Below are positions 45,162-55,174 of a DNA stretch of 64,000 nt, in pieces; position 1 is the first letter of the stretch; every line of letters begins with the position of its first letter. Below the pieces are notes generated by a model. It had not been told where the DNA came from. It saw only the letters and a program-made list of their open reading frames with translations, and made no database searches. Position numbers and translations under genes: made by a program. Source of the stretch: Microbacterium sp. Marseille-Q6965 (lineage in GTDB: Bacteria; Actinomycetota; Actinomycetes; Actinomycetales; Microbacteriaceae); NCBI RefSeq assembly GCF_946151065.1, contig NZ_CAMGZA010000001.1:1240001-1304000 (forward strand). Direction: 5' to 3'.

Positions 45162-47207
45162 TCAGCTCCGAGGCGGCTTCGGCTCCCGCTTCGCGGCGTT
45201 CCCCGTCACCTCCAGGGTGGCGTAGTGCTGCGCCGCCTCGTCCTGCCGGGCCTGCTCGGCGCCGGAGGCGATGGGGGCCCGCACATGCTCGGGTGCGTAG
45301 CCGAACGCGTCGACGAGGTCCTGCGCGTGCGGGCGCAGCCGCGCGCAGAGCCGGTCGATGTAGCGGGAGACCGCGGCCGCGCGCTGCGTGGAGAGGCGGC
45401 CGTGGATGAGGTGCCACGACAGGTGCTTCTCGATGAGGCCGAGCCCGAACAGATCGCGCAGCCAGGTGAGCACCTGCCGGGTGCCCTCGTGCTCGATGCG
45501 CCCGAGAGCGTCGGTGAACGCCTCCCACTGCAGCAGCTCCGCGTGGGCGCGTGCGGCCTCGAGCAGCTCGTTCTGGTTCTCGTTGAACAGGGCGGCGCCG
45601 TCGGCCGGCGACAGCTTCCCCGCAGGGCGCAGGCGCGCCGCGACGTCGGCCACCATGGTCTGCACCCGATCGGCGAGAAGCTGGTGCTGGTCCTTACCGC
45701 GCAGGCCGAGCTCGACCGATCGCGCGGTCGAGCCGAGGTCGGTGACCGCCTGGCCGAGACGGCGCAGACCGGCGCCGTGGAAGACCCGGCCTGCGGTCTG
45801 GCCGGCGACGATGGCGGCGAGCTCGGCGGGCTGCTTGCCCTTGAACTGCTTCGCGTAGTCGCCCAGCAGGCGCTTGCCGACCAGCTGCAGCAGCACGTTG
45901 TTGTCACCCTCGAACGTCACGTAGACGTCGAGGTCGCTGCGCAGGCCGACGATGCGGTTCTCGGCGAGGAACCCCGCCCCGCCGCACGCCTCGCGGCACT
46001 CCTGCAGCGCGTCGAGGGCGTGCCACGTCGACAGCGCCTTCAGCGCCGCCGCGAGCGTCTCGAGGTCCTGCCGAGTCTCGTCGGTGTCGTTCTCGCCGCT
46101 GAACACCGCGTCGAATTTCTGCAGCAGCTGATCGTGGGCGAACGCCTGCGCGTAGGTGGTCGCCAGCAGCGGCAGCAGCCGGCGCTGGTGCCGCCCGTAA
46201 TCGAGCAGCACCGTTTCGCCGGCGCCGTTGTCGAACTGGCGCCGCTGGTTGCCGTAGGTGATCGCGATGTTCAGGCCGAGCGCCGACCCCCACGTGGCGG
46301 CGCCGTCGAGCGAGACGCGTCCCTGCACGAGCGCGCCGAGCATCGTGAAGAAGCGGCGGCCGGGGCTGGCGATCGGGCTCGAGTAGCTGCCGTCGGGCGC
46401 GACATCGCCGTAGCGGTTGAGCAGGTGGTCGCGCGGGATGCGCACGCGGTCGAAGTGCAGGCGCCCGTTGTCGACGCCGTTCAGCCCGCCCTTCGGACCG
46501 TCGTCCTCACCGCCCACGCCCGGCAGGAAGTCGCCGTTCTCGTCGCGAATCGGCACGAAGAAACAGTGCACGCCGTAGTTGATGCCGTTCGTGATGAGCT
46601 GGGCGAACACCGTGGCGGCCTTGGCGTGAAGCGCCGCGTTGCCGAGATAGTCCTTCCAGGCGCCGCGGAACGGCGTGTGGATGATGAACTCCTCGGTCTC
46701 CGGGTCGTACGTGGCCGTCGTGCCGATCGCCTGCACGTCCGATCCGTGGCCCGTCTCCGTCATCGCGAACGCGCCGGGCAGGCGCATCTCGCCGGCGTCA
46801 CGCAGCCAGCGGTCGTGATGTGTCTTGGTGCCGAGCTGCAGGATGGCAGACGCGAACAGTCCCCACTGCACGCCCGACTTGATCTGCAGACTGGGGTCGG
46901 CGGCCACGAGCTCCTCGAAGCCGGCGAGGTTGCCGCCCTGGTTGGCCAGGCCGCCGTACTCCTTCGGGTAGGCACGCATCGACGCGCCGTGCTGCACGAG
47001 CAGGTCGAGCTGGGCCAACGCCCGCTCGCGGTGCTCGGCGATCGGCTGGCCCTCGATGCGCCAGAACGCGGGGTCCTTGATCATCTCGCGGGCCTCGCGG
47101 CGGATGTCGGCCCAGGTGCCCAGGAGGGCGTCGTTGACGCGGCGGATGTCGATGCGAGCGTCGGGGTGCTCGGTGTGCTCGACGGGACGGACCACGGTGT
47201 CGGCCAT
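45162..47207 (-). CDS. Acyl-CoA oxidase
   Basis: 681 residues, the length of the oxidase rather than the dehydrogenase family, from an ATG with AGAGG seven bases upstream. The FAD/acyl site is LPGAFAMTETGHGSDVQAIG, and the catalytic Glu lies in YVTFEGDNNVLLQLVGKRLL. The C-terminal ACOX domain (about 490-670, helical) is present. It oxidises acyl-CoA to enoyl-CoA with oxygen, giving hydrogen peroxide, in fatty acid breakdown. No other beta-oxidation genes are nearby. It is a single-gene unit. Confidence 0.94.
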   Translation of the reverse strand: MADTVVRPVEHTEHPDARIDIRRVNDALLGTWADIRREAREMIKDPAFWRIEGQPIAEHRERALAQLDLLVQHGASMRAYPKEYGGLANQGGNLAGFEELVAADPSLQIKSGVQWGLFASAILQLGTKTHHDRWLRDAGEMRLPGAFAMTETGHGSDVQAIGTTATYDPETEEFIIHTPFRGAWKDYLGNAALHAKAATVFAQLITNGINYGVHCFFVPIRDENGDFLPGVGGEDDGPKGGLNGVDNGRLHFDRVRIPRDHLLNRYGDVAPDGSYSSPIASPGRRFFTMLGALVQGRVSLDGAATWGSALGLNIAITYGNQRRQFDNGAGETVLLDYGRHQRRLLPLLATTYAQAFAHDQLLQKFDAVFSGENDTDETRQDLETLAAALKALSTWHALDALQECREACGGAGFLAENRIVGLRSDLDVYVTFEGDNNVLLQLVGKRLLGDYAKQFKGKQPAELAAIVAGQTAGRVFHGAGLRRLGQAVTDLGSTARSVELGLRGKDQHQLLADRVQTMVADVAARLRPAGKLSPADGAALFNENQNELLEAARAHAELLQWEAFTDALGRIEHEGTRQVLTWLRDLFGLGLIEKHLSWHLIHGRLSTQRAAAVSRYIDRLCARLRPHAQDLVDAFGYAPEHVRAPIASGAEQARQDEAAQHYATLEVTGNAAKREPKPPRS

Positions 47208-47361
47208 GCGGATACCTCTTTCGGACGCGCGCGCGACGCGCGATCGGTGGGATGACCCCACGTTAGGGATTCCACAGCGCCAGGTCACGACCGTTGTGCA
47301 CCCTCGACATCTTCCCGCCGCGCCGGGGTCGGCGGTCGTTGTGGCGGCGGCACAGGCGCGA

Positions 47362-47405
47362 GCCCGGGAGCGGCCGGCGGGATGGCTCCGCCGCCGCTCC
47401 CGGGC
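47362..47405 (-). terminator. Hairpin after the Ig-repeat surface protein gene
   Basis: GCCCGGGAGCGGC pairs with GCCGCTCCCGGGC across a loop of 18 bases, three bases after the stop codon. There is no T run. Confidence 0.5.
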
Positions 47406-47407
47406 GC

Positions 47408-50400
47408 TCAGCCGAGCGCTCGCCGGCGCACGCGGCGTCCCGCCAGCAGCAGCCCGGCGCCCAGCGCCAGCACGAGCATGCCCAGCGCGGCGGCCGTCCC
47501 GGCGTCGGCTCCGGTCGCGGCCAGGCGATCGGCCTCGTGGCCCGCCCCGTTCGCCTCGGGGCGGGGCGCGGGTTCGGCGTCCGGCTCGGCCGGGGGCGTC
47601 ATGACCGGCGCGCCGGGGGCGGGCGCGCTGACGACGATGTCGCGCGTCACGGGAGCCGAGACGTTGCCCGCCTCGTCCTCCTGCACGACCTCGATGGTGC
47701 CGGGGCCGGCCGGGAGCGGCTGCGGCGGCGTGTACGCCCACGTGCCGTCGTCGGCACAGGAGACGGCGACCGGGTCGGCGCCGTTGATCGAGACCCACAC
47801 CGTCGCTCCCGGCTCGCACCGGCCGGTGAACGCCGAATCGGGCCCCACGTTCCCGCCGCCGTCCGGCTCGTCGATGGTGACGGGACCCGGACCGGACGTG
47901 TCGACCGTGAAGGTGATCGGCGTCGCGCGGGCCGTGCGGCCGGCCGCGTCGGTCGCGACCGCCTCGACGGTGTAGGCGTCGTCGGCGAGCGCCGCGCGCG
48001 GCGTGAACTCCCACGCGCCGTCGCCTTCCACCGCGAGGGATCCGGCCACGCGGCCCGTGGCGGCGCCCGTGACGGTCACGTCGAGCGCAACGGCGTGACG
48101 CCACATGCCCCGAATGGAGACGGCTCCCGGGTCGCTGAAGGCCGTGCCGTCGGCGAGGGAGAGGATCTCCACGGCCGGGGCCGTGTCGGTCACGTCGAAC
48201 GACACCGGGCCGGCGCTGCCCGTGTTGCCGGCGGCGTCCTCGGCGCTCACCTCCACGGTGTAGTCGCCGTCCGGGAGCGGGGTGTCGGGCGTGAACACCC
48301 AGCCGCCGGTCGAGGGGTCGGTCGTCACCGTCCCCGGCACCGGACCGTTCGGCCCGGTCACGACGACCGTCACCGTCGAACCGGGCTCCGAGGTCCCGGC
48401 GATGACCGGAGCGGAGGTCACGTCGCCGTCGGCGGGCGACGTGATTCCCACCCCCGGCGCCGTGGTGTCCACCTCGAAACCGATCGGGCCCGCCGTGCCG
48501 GTGCGGCCCGCCGCGCTCTGCGCGGTGGCTGCGACGACGTACGTGTCGTCCCCGAGCGGGAGCGCCGGGGTGAAGGTCCACTCCCCCGTCTGCGGGTCCA
48601 CCGTCAGCGCGCCGTCCACCGCTCCCGTCTGCGCGCCGGTGACGGTCACCGCCACGAGCGACCCCGCGTCGGATGTCCCGCGGATCTGGATCGCGGCGGG
48701 ATCGTTCGTCACGGTGCCCGCGAGCGGGCTGACGATGGAGACGTCGGGGCCGACCGCGTCGACCTCGAAGGAGACGGGCCCCGCCGTGACGGTGTTCCCG
48801 GCCGCGTCGGTCGCGGAGGCCGTCACGGTGTAGACGTCGTCGACGAGGGGCGCGCTCGGCGTGAACGTCCAGTCGCCCGTCCGCGGATCGACCGCCACGG
48901 TGCCGTCGATCCCTCCCGTCTTCGCGCCGCTGACCGTCACGACGATCTCGGCGCCGGCATTCGGCTCGCCGAGGCCCGCGTCGGACCCGCCGGAGATGCG
49001 CACGGCCGGATCGCTCGTCACGGAATCGTTCGCGGGTGCGTCGATGGTCAGCGCGGGGGCGGTCGTGTCGATCGTGAATGTGACGGGTCCGGCCGTGGCG
49101 GCGTTGCCGGCGGCGTCCTCGGCGGTGGCCTCGACGGTGTACTCCCCGTCGCCCAGCGGGGCGCCCGGCGTGAAGGTCCAGTCACCGGTGTCGGGGTCGA
49201 CGGTCACCGTGCCCGCGACGGCGCCGCTCGGTCCCGTCACGACGACCGCCACCGTCGACCCGGGCTCGGAGGCTCCGAAGATCAGCGGTGCGTTCGTGAC
49301 GTCGCCGTCCGTCGGCGACTCGATCGTGACCGCCGGGGGCGCGGTGTCGACCGCGAATCCGCTTTCCGCGCGTGCCGTGTTCCCGGCGGCGTCGGTGGCC
49401 TCGACGGTGACCGCGTAGGCCCCGTCGCGCAGCGGCGCGGCGGGCGTGAACGTCCACTCGCCCGTGGCGGGATCGACCACCACGGCGCCCGCCACGGGGC
49501 CGTCGGGCCCGGTGACGGTCACCTCGACGAGCGCGTCGTCGTGCGGCTCGCCCTCGCCCGTGTCGGAGCCGCCGCCGATGACGAGCGCGGCGTCGCCGGT
49601 CACGGCGCCGTCGGCCGGTGTGGTGACGCTGACGACGGGCGCGGTCGTGTCGACCTCGAACCGGACCGTGTCGGCCGTGCCGGTGTTGCCGGCCCCGTCC
49701 TCGGCCGTCGCCTCGACCGTGTAGCCGCCCTCGCCCAGCGGTACGTCCGGGGTGAAGACCCAGCCACCCGTCTCCGGGTCGCTCGCGACCGCGCCCGCGA
49801 CGGGGCCGTCCGGGCCGGTCACGACGACGGTGACGTTCGAACCTGCCTGCGCTGTCCCCTCGATCACCGGCGCCCTTGTCACGTCGCCGTCCGCGGGCGC
49901 GTCGATGGTCACCGCCGGCGCGGTCGTGTCCACCTCGAACCGAACCGGGCCGGCCGTGCCGGTGTTGCCGACCTCGTCCTCGGCCCTCGCCTCGACCGTG
50001 TACGCGCCCTCGCCCAGCGGGGCGCCCGGCGTGAAGACCCACTCGCCCGTCTCCGGGTCGGCCGTGACCGTGCCCGGGACGAGACCGTCCGGTCCCGTGA
50101 CGACGACCGTCACCGTGGAGCCCGGCTCCGCCGTGCCCCCGAACGCCGGTTCCCGGGTCACGTCGCCGTCGGTGGGCGCGTCGATGCCCACCGCGGGGGC
50201 GGTCGTGTCGACCTCGAAGCCGACCGGACCGGCGGTGCCGGTGTTGCCCGCCTCGTCCTGGGCGGTCACCTCCACGCTGTACTCCCCGTCGACCAGCGGC
50301 ACGTCGGGCGTGAAGGTCCACTCGCCCGTCTCCGGGTCGGTCGTCGCCGTCCCCGGCACCGGACCGTCCGGCCCGGTCACCACGACCGTCACCGTGGAGC

Positions 50401-52753
50401 CCGGCTCCGCCGTGCCCCCGAACGCCGGTTCCCGGGTCACGTCGCCGTCGGTGGGCGCGTCGATGCCCACCGCGGGGGCGGTCGTGTCGACCTCGAAGCC
50501 GACCGGACCGGCGGTGCCGGTGTTGCCCGCCTCGTCCTGGGCGGTCACCTCCACGCTGTACTCCCCGTCGACCAGCGGCACGTCGGGCGTGAAGGTCCAC
50601 TCGCCCGTCTCGGGATCGGTCGTCGCCGTCCCCGGCACCGGACCGTCCGGCCCGGTCACCACGACCGTCACCGTGGAGCCCGGCTCCGCCGTGCCCCCGA
50701 ACGCCGGTTCCCGCGTCAGCTCGCCCTCGTCCGGCGTGTCGATCGCGACCGCCGGAGCGGCCGTGTCGACCCAGAACTCGTTCGTCACCGGGGCGGACGT
50801 CTCGCCTCCCACGGTCTGCGTCGCCGTCGCCGTGTGCGGACCGCCCTCGGCGAGCGGCGCGGTGCCCGTGGGGTACGGATACGTCCACACTCCCTGCCCG
50901 TCGGCCGTCGCGGTGCCCGCCGGTCCCCCGTCGATCGAGACGCTCACGGTGGCTCCGGGCAGCGCCGTGCCCGTGATGACGGGGGTGACGTCGTTCGTGA
51001 CCGAGCCGTTCTCGGGTGCGACGATCACCGGCGCGGCCGGCACGGCGCTGGCGCGGACCGTCGACGACGCCAGGTCGACGTTGGCCGCGGGGTCGCCCGC
51101 GAGCAGTTGCGGCAGCAGTTCGACGCTCAGCGCGTTCACCGTGAACGAGTCGGTCACGCCGCCCACGCTGAGGTTGCCGTCCAGACCGGATTCCTGCTCG
51201 TTGATCGTGATGCTCGCCACCTGCGCGAGCACGCCCGCCAGCACGGGGTCGAGGGTGCCGAGAGCCGGGGTGATGACGCCGTCGAGCGTCGCGGTCAGAC
51301 CGGCGCCGGTGGTCGCGAGCAGGTCCGCCACGACCGGCTGCAGCGTGCTGAGGATCGTCGGCACGGCGGTGTTCGTCACGGTGGACACGACGGAGTCGAC
51401 CGTCGGGTTGATGACGGTGTCGAGGAGCCCGCCGATCAGACCGAGGTTCAGCCCGGGCAGGAGCGCCGAGGTCACCTGGACATCCGGAGCGCCGGGAGCG
51501 GTTCCCGCCAACTGCCCGAGCGTCGTCGTGATGGTCGCGTCGACCGTGGCGACGTCCAGGACCCCCAGCAGGCCCAGATCGGCGGCCACGGTCGTCTTCA
51601 GGACGATGACGACCTCGAGGCTCCCGAGCACGCCCTGCACGCCCGTGGTGATCCGGTCGGTGAGCGTGCCGAGAGCCTCGGTGAGAGCCCCCGTGAGGAG
51701 GCCGATGGTCTCGCCGGTGAGCAGCTCGGTGTTCTCCGGCAGGTCGCTGAGTCCCGTGCCGTACGCGGCGAACGCCAGCTGGTCGGCGTCGACGACGATC
51801 TGCCCCGCCCCGAGGTCGACCGACAGCAGGCCCGCGTCGTCCTGCAGGGGCCGCGCCAGGATGTCGGCGGCCAGGTCGGCGAGGGCGGTGTCGGCGCCGT
51901 TGACCTGCAACGTGAGCGAGTCCACCGATACGAGCGCGCCGAGCAGGGTGCTGAGCGTCGTGGAGAGGCCGTCGAGCGTGGTGTCGATCGCGCCACCCTC
52001 CCCCAGCGCCGCGTCGAGGGTGTCACCGGCCCCCGTGATCGTGCTCGCCAGCTGAGGCGTGAGCCCCGCCACGAGCGGGCTGCGCAGGGCGAGCTGCGCA
52101 TCGGCGATCATGTAGTCCGACGCGTACGAGACGGTGCCCGCGGCGGCGTTGCCGGTGGCCGTCGCGGTGGAGGCGAACGCTCCGAGCGAGACCCGGAACT
52201 CGTCGATGATCTGGTCGGTCAGTCCCGCCACCCCCGCCTGCGCGAGAAGGTCGGTGACGTCGAGGACCGATCGGCCGTACACGCCGGGGTCCTGAGGATC
52301 GAGGTCGATCGCCCCGTCGGCGGTGACGGCACCCGCGCTGGCCGTGGACGCATCCGCGGTCGGTGACGAGGCGAAGGTGCTCACCGCGCCCAGCTCGCCC
52401 AGGTGGAGCAGCCCGGAACCATCGGGCCGGCTCATGAGCGGGAGCACGAGGCCGCCGCCGAGATCGAGCTCGATGCCCTCGAGCACGCCCAGGTTGAGCG
52501 GCGTGCTCTCGGTCTGCGGCGCGCTCGGATAGCCGGTCCACGCGGTCGCCGTCTCGAGCAGGTCGGGCGTGAGCAGATCGACGGCGATCACCTGACCGAG
52601 CGCCTCGGAGCCGTCGCTCACCGCGGCATGAGCGGGCGCCGCGGTGGCCGCGAGCGCCGTCGCCGCGACGACGGATGTGCCTGCCCGCATCCCCTTCATG
52701 AACCGGCCGGGCCTTCGGCGCTCGGAGCGGACGGTGCGCGCGGCAGTGCTCAT
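47408..52753 (-). CDS. Giant sortase-anchored surface protein with about twelve Ig-like modules
   Basis: 1781 residues from an ATG six bases after AGGGGG. The parts in order are: a signal peptide (GTSVVAATALAATAAPAHA); a choice-of-anchor-G-like domain (about 46-570: SEALGQVIAVDLLTPDLLET, helical repeats and an extended SVDSLTLQVNG region); Ig-like modules (about 571-1720) of roughly 93 residues, each starting VDTTAPAVxIDAP and ending AGNTGTAGPVxFE; and an LAATG sorting motif (1744-1748), membrane helix and RRVRRR tail. LAxTG-type motifs suit the class E sortases of high-GC actinobacteria. No sortase gene is in the window. Adhesion or wall-surface coating is the likely role, by inference. Confidence 0.92.
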   Translation of the reverse strand: MSTAARTVRSERRRPGRFMKGMRAGTSVVAATALAATAAPAHAAVSDGSEALGQVIAVDLLTPDLLETATAWTGYPSAPQTESTPLNLGVLEGIELDLGGGLVLPLMSRPDGSGLLHLGELGAVSTFASSPTADASTASAGAVTADGAIDLDPQDPGVYGRSVLDVTDLLAQAGVAGLTDQIIDEFRVSLGAFASTATATGNAAAGTVSYASDYMIADAQLALRSPLVAGLTPQLASTITGAGDTLDAALGEGGAIDTTLDGLSTTLSTLLGALVSVDSLTLQVNGADTALADLAADILARPLQDDAGLLSVDLGAGQIVVDADQLAFAAYGTGLSDLPENTELLTGETIGLLTGALTEALGTLTDRITTGVQGVLGSLEVVIVLKTTVAADLGLLGVLDVATVDATITTTLGQLAGTAPGAPDVQVTSALLPGLNLGLIGGLLDTVINPTVDSVVSTVTNTAVPTILSTLQPVVADLLATTGAGLTATLDGVITPALGTLDPVLAGVLAQVASITINEQESGLDGNLSVGGVTDSFTVNALSVELLPQLLAGDPAANVDLASSTVRASAVPAAPVIVAPENGSVTNDVTPVITGTALPGATVSVSIDGGPAGTATADGQGVWTYPYPTGTAPLAEGGPHTATATQTVGGETSAPVTNEFWVDTAAPAVAIDTPDEGELTREPAFGGTAEPGSTVTVVVTGPDGPVPGTATTDPETGEWTFTPDVPLVDGEYSVEVTAQDEAGNTGTAGPVGFEVDTTAPAVGIDAPTDGDVTREPAFGGTAEPGSTVTVVVTGPDGPVPGTATTDPETGEWTFTPDVPLVDGEYSVEVTAQDEAGNTGTAGPVGFEVDTTAPAVGIDAPTDGDVTREPAFGGTAEPGSTVTVVVTGPDGLVPGTVTADPETGEWVFTPGAPLGEGAYTVEARAEDEVGNTGTAGPVRFEVDTTAPAVTIDAPADGDVTRAPVIEGTAQAGSNVTVVVTGPDGPVAGAVASDPETGGWVFTPDVPLGEGGYTVEATAEDGAGNTGTADTVRFEVDTTAPVVSVTTPADGAVTGDAALVIGGGSDTGEGEPHDDALVEVTVTGPDGPVAGAVVVDPATGEWTFTPAAPLRDGAYAVTVEATDAAGNTARAESGFAVDTAPPAVTIESPTDGDVTNAPLIFGASEPGSTVAVVVTGPSGAVAGTVTVDPDTGDWTFTPGAPLGDGEYTVEATAEDAAGNAATAGPVTFTIDTTAPALTIDAPANDSVTSDPAVRISGGSDAGLGEPNAGAEIVVTVSGAKTGGIDGTVAVDPRTGDWTFTPSAPLVDDVYTVTASATDAAGNTVTAGPVSFEVDAVGPDVSIVSPLAGTVTNDPAAIQIRGTSDAGSLVAVTVTGAQTGAVDGALTVDPQTGEWTFTPALPLGDDTYVVAATAQSAAGRTGTAGPIGFEVDTTAPGVGITSPADGDVTSAPVIAGTSEPGSTVTVVVTGPNGPVPGTVTTDPSTGGWVFTPDTPLPDGDYTVEVSAEDAAGNTGSAGPVSFDVTDTAPAVEILSLADGTAFSDPGAVSIRGMWRHAVALDVTVTGAATGRVAGSLAVEGDGAWEFTPRAALADDAYTVEAVATDAAGRTARATPITFTVDTSGPGPVTIDEPDGGGNVGPDSAFTGRCEPGATVWVSINGADPVAVSCADDGTWAYTPPQPLPAGPGTIEVVQEDEAGNVSAPVTRDIVVSAPAPGAPVMTPPAEPDAEPAPRPEANGAGHEADRLAATGADAGTAAALGMLVLALGAGLLLAGRRVRRRALG
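50101..50712 (-). repeat. 279-base near-identical tandem repeats within the Ig-like modules
   Basis: The unit recurs at an exact 279-base period (for example 50122, 50401, 50680) and two full copies differ at only about two positions. One unit encodes exactly one 93-residue module. Modules further away have diverged, which points to recent duplication or gene conversion here. Confidence 0.85.
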
Positions 52754-53073
52754 GCCATTCCCCCTGAATCGGCGACGTCGTCGGCGCCGCGCCATATCGG
52801 GATGCCGGCAGCGCACTTTGCCGCTCAGCTTGGTGGCGGGGGGAGAACACCGTCTACCGCGGAGGTCGTTTTTCACCCGCGTCTCACCGGCAATTCACCC
52901 GCGGATGAATTGTGGGAATCGCGCATAACGGCGCGAGCCCAGCCGCTTCTGACGCGTGGCGCAGGCCATGCGGCGGCACGCCCGGCCGCGCCGGGAGGGG
53001 CGCCACCGAGACGATCGGGAGACGACCTGGGCCGTCGACCGCTTCGGCGGCGGCCCGCGGCTCGGCGGCAGCG
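52754..53073. other. 320-base intergenic region upstream of the surface protein gene
   Basis: It holds the surface gene ribosome site and, presumably, its promoter. It also contains a 20-base near-palindrome, AATTCACCCGCGGATGAATT (52892-52911, one mismatched pair), with AT-rich ends that stand out in this GC-rich DNA. No open frame is convincing, and no RNA gene is visible. The recQ stop lies at its far end. Confidence 0.5.
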
Positions 53074-55065
53074 TCAGTGCGCGGCGATGACCGCGAGCAC
53101 GGCGTCGCCGTAGGCGTCGCGCTTCTTCGCGCCGATGCCGGTGATACCGTCGAGTTCGGCGATCGATGCCGGGCGGCGTTCGGCGAGGGCGCGCAGCGTG
53201 ACGTCGCCGAAGACGACATAGGCGGGCACGCCCTGCTCGCGCGCCTGCTCGGCACGCCAGGCGCGCAACGCCTCGAACAGCGGCCGGTCGTCCGCGTCGA
53301 GCTGATCGGCGGTCGAGGACCTCTTCGTGCCACTGGCGCGCGAGACGCGCCCGATCACGTCACGCCTCAGCCGCACCGGAGTCTCACCACGCAGCACGCC
53401 CGCGCCCGCCGGGCTCATGGTGAGCGTGCCGTACTCGCCCTGCGCCACGAGCAGGCCGCGGGCGAGCAGCTGCCGGATCACGCTGCGCCAATCCTGCTCC
53501 GACAGGTCCTTGCCGATGCCGTAGGTCGTGAGCTCGTCGTGCCGCATCTTCCGGATGCGCTCGGTGGCCGCTCCTCGCAGGATGTCGATGAGGTGGCCGG
53601 CACCGAACGCCTGGTTGCGCTCCCGCTGCAGCCGCACGATGGTCGACAGCAGCTTCTGGGCGGGGATGAGACCGTCCCAGACCTCGGGCGGTTCGAGGCA
53701 CGTGTCGCAGTTGCCGCACGGCTCCGACTCCTGCCCGAAGTAGGCGAGCAGGTTCTGACGGCGGCAGTCGACGGTCTCGCACAGCGCCAGCATCGCGTCC
53801 AGGTGCTGCTGCTGGCGCTGCCGGATGGCGCGGTCCCCCTCGCCCTGCTGGATCATGCGCCGCTGCTGCACGACGTCGCCGAGCCCGTAGGCCATCCACG
53901 CCACCGCCGGCTCGCCATCGCGGCCCGCGCGTCCCGTCTCCTGGTAGTAGCCCTCCACCGACTTGGGCAGGTCGATGTGCGCCACGAAACGCACGTCGGG
54001 CTTGTCGATGCCCATGCCGAACGCGATCGTCGCCACGACGACGACGCCGTCCTCCCGCAGGAAGCGGGACTGGTGCCGGGCGCGCGTGGCCGCATCGAGG
54101 CCCGCGTGGTACGGGATCGCGTCGATGCCGTTGCCCGCGAGGAACGCCGCCGTCTCCTCCACCGACTTGCGACTGAGCGCATAGACGATGCCCGCCGACC
54201 CCTCCTGCTGCGCGCGGATGAACGACAGCAGCTGCCGGCGTGGTTCCGTCTTCGCCTCGATCCGGTAGCGGATGTTCGGGCGGTCGAAGCTGGCGACGAA
54301 GTGCCGCGCGTCGTCGAGCCGCAACCGCTCGGTGATCTCGCGGTGTGTCTCGGGCGTGGCGGTGGCGGTGAGTGCCATTCGCGGGACACCGGGGAAGCGC
54401 TCCCCCAGCCCGCCGAGGGCGAGATAATCGGGACGGAAGTCGTGACCCCACTGGCTGACGCAGTGTGCCTCGTCGATCGCGATGACGCTCAGTGCCCCGC
54501 GCTCGAGCAGGCGCAGCGTGGCCTCCGAGTTGAGCCGCTCGGGCGCGACGTACAGCAGGTCGAGCTGGCCGCCGGTGTACTCGCGCTCCACCTGTGCGCG
54601 CTCCGCCGGGCTCTGGGTGGAGTTCAGATAGGCGGCGTTGACGCCGTTGGCGCGCAGCGCGTCGACCTGGTCGTGCATGAGCGCGATGAGCGGTGAGACG
54701 ACGAGGCCGGTGCCCTCACGCACGAGCGCCGGCACCTGATACGTCACGCTCTTGCCGCCGCCGGTGGGCATGAGCACGACGGCGTCACCGCCGGCGATCA
54801 CCTGGTCGACGATCGCCGCCTGGTCGCCGCGGAACGCGTCGTAGCCGTAAACGGTCTTGAGGGCCTCCCGCGCCGTAGCGAAGCGGGAGGGACGCGGGCC
54901 GGCGGGTGCCGCGGGCGGCGGCGCGTCGGGGCGCGATGCTCCACCCCACGCGATCGGGCCGCCGGCGTAATCGGGCTCCCAGTACTCGTCGCCGTACGGG
55001 TCGGCGGGCGGCTCCTCGGGCGGCGCCCACCCGTCGTACGGGTCGAGGTGCGCGCCGGGGGTCAT
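53074..55065 (-). CDS. recQ: ATP-dependent DNA helicase RecQ
   Basis: 663 residues. A Pro/Tyr-rich N-terminal extension (about 1-55) precedes the helicase core. Walker A is VVLMPTGGGKSVTYQVPAL, the DEAH box and following loop are VIAIDEAHCVSQWGHDFRPD, and motif VI is QETGRAGRDGE. The RQC zinc cluster has four Cys in CRRQNLL and CGNCDTCLEPP. A winged-helix region and an HRDC domain close the protein (about 575-655). It unwinds DNA in recombination and repair. It starts at an ATG six bases after TACGCT, with GGAGGG between. Confidence 0.97.
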   Translation of the reverse strand: MTPGAHLDPYDGWAPPEEPPADPYGDEYWEPDYAGGPIAWGGASRPDAPPPAAPAGPRPSRFATAREALKTVYGYDAFRGDQAAIVDQVIAGGDAVVLMPTGGGKSVTYQVPALVREGTGLVVSPLIALMHDQVDALRANGVNAAYLNSTQSPAERAQVEREYTGGQLDLLYVAPERLNSEATLRLLERGALSVIAIDEAHCVSQWGHDFRPDYLALGGLGERFPGVPRMALTATATPETHREITERLRLDDARHFVASFDRPNIRYRIEAKTEPRRQLLSFIRAQQEGSAGIVYALSRKSVEETAAFLAGNGIDAIPYHAGLDAATRARHQSRFLREDGVVVVATIAFGMGIDKPDVRFVAHIDLPKSVEGYYQETGRAGRDGEPAVAWMAYGLGDVVQQRRMIQQGEGDRAIRQRQQQHLDAMLALCETVDCRRQNLLAYFGQESEPCGNCDTCLEPPEVWDGLIPAQKLLSTIVRLQRERNQAFGAGHLIDILRGAATERIRKMRHDELTTYGIGKDLSEQDWRSVIRQLLARGLLVAQGEYGTLTMSPAGAGVLRGETPVRLRRDVIGRVSRASGTKRSSTADQLDADDRPLFEALRAWRAEQAREQGVPAYVVFGDVTLRALAERRPASIAELDGITGIGAKKRDAYGDAVLAVIAAH

Positions 55066-55071
55066 CCCTCC

Positions 55072-55077
55072 AGCGTA
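55072..55077 (-). promoter_or_regulatory. -10 box (TACGCT), recQ
   Basis: TACGCT, six bases (GGAGGG), then ATG at 55065. The spacer is a ribosome-site sequence, so both leadered and leaderless readings fit. Confidence 0.5.
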
Positions 55078-55174
55078 GGCGGGGCGGCCGACACCGTGCG
55101 CTCCCGTGGACGACCGCGCCGGAGGCGGGCGTCATGGATCGGCGACAGGGTTCCGTTGGGGCCCGGGGACCTCG

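Noticed and set aside
47294..52366. Very long open frame (1690 codons) on the plus strand opposite the surface protein gene
   Set aside because: It mirrors the repeat codons of the real gene, has Arg/Gly/His-rich low-complexity composition, and lacks a ribosome site or recognisable domain.
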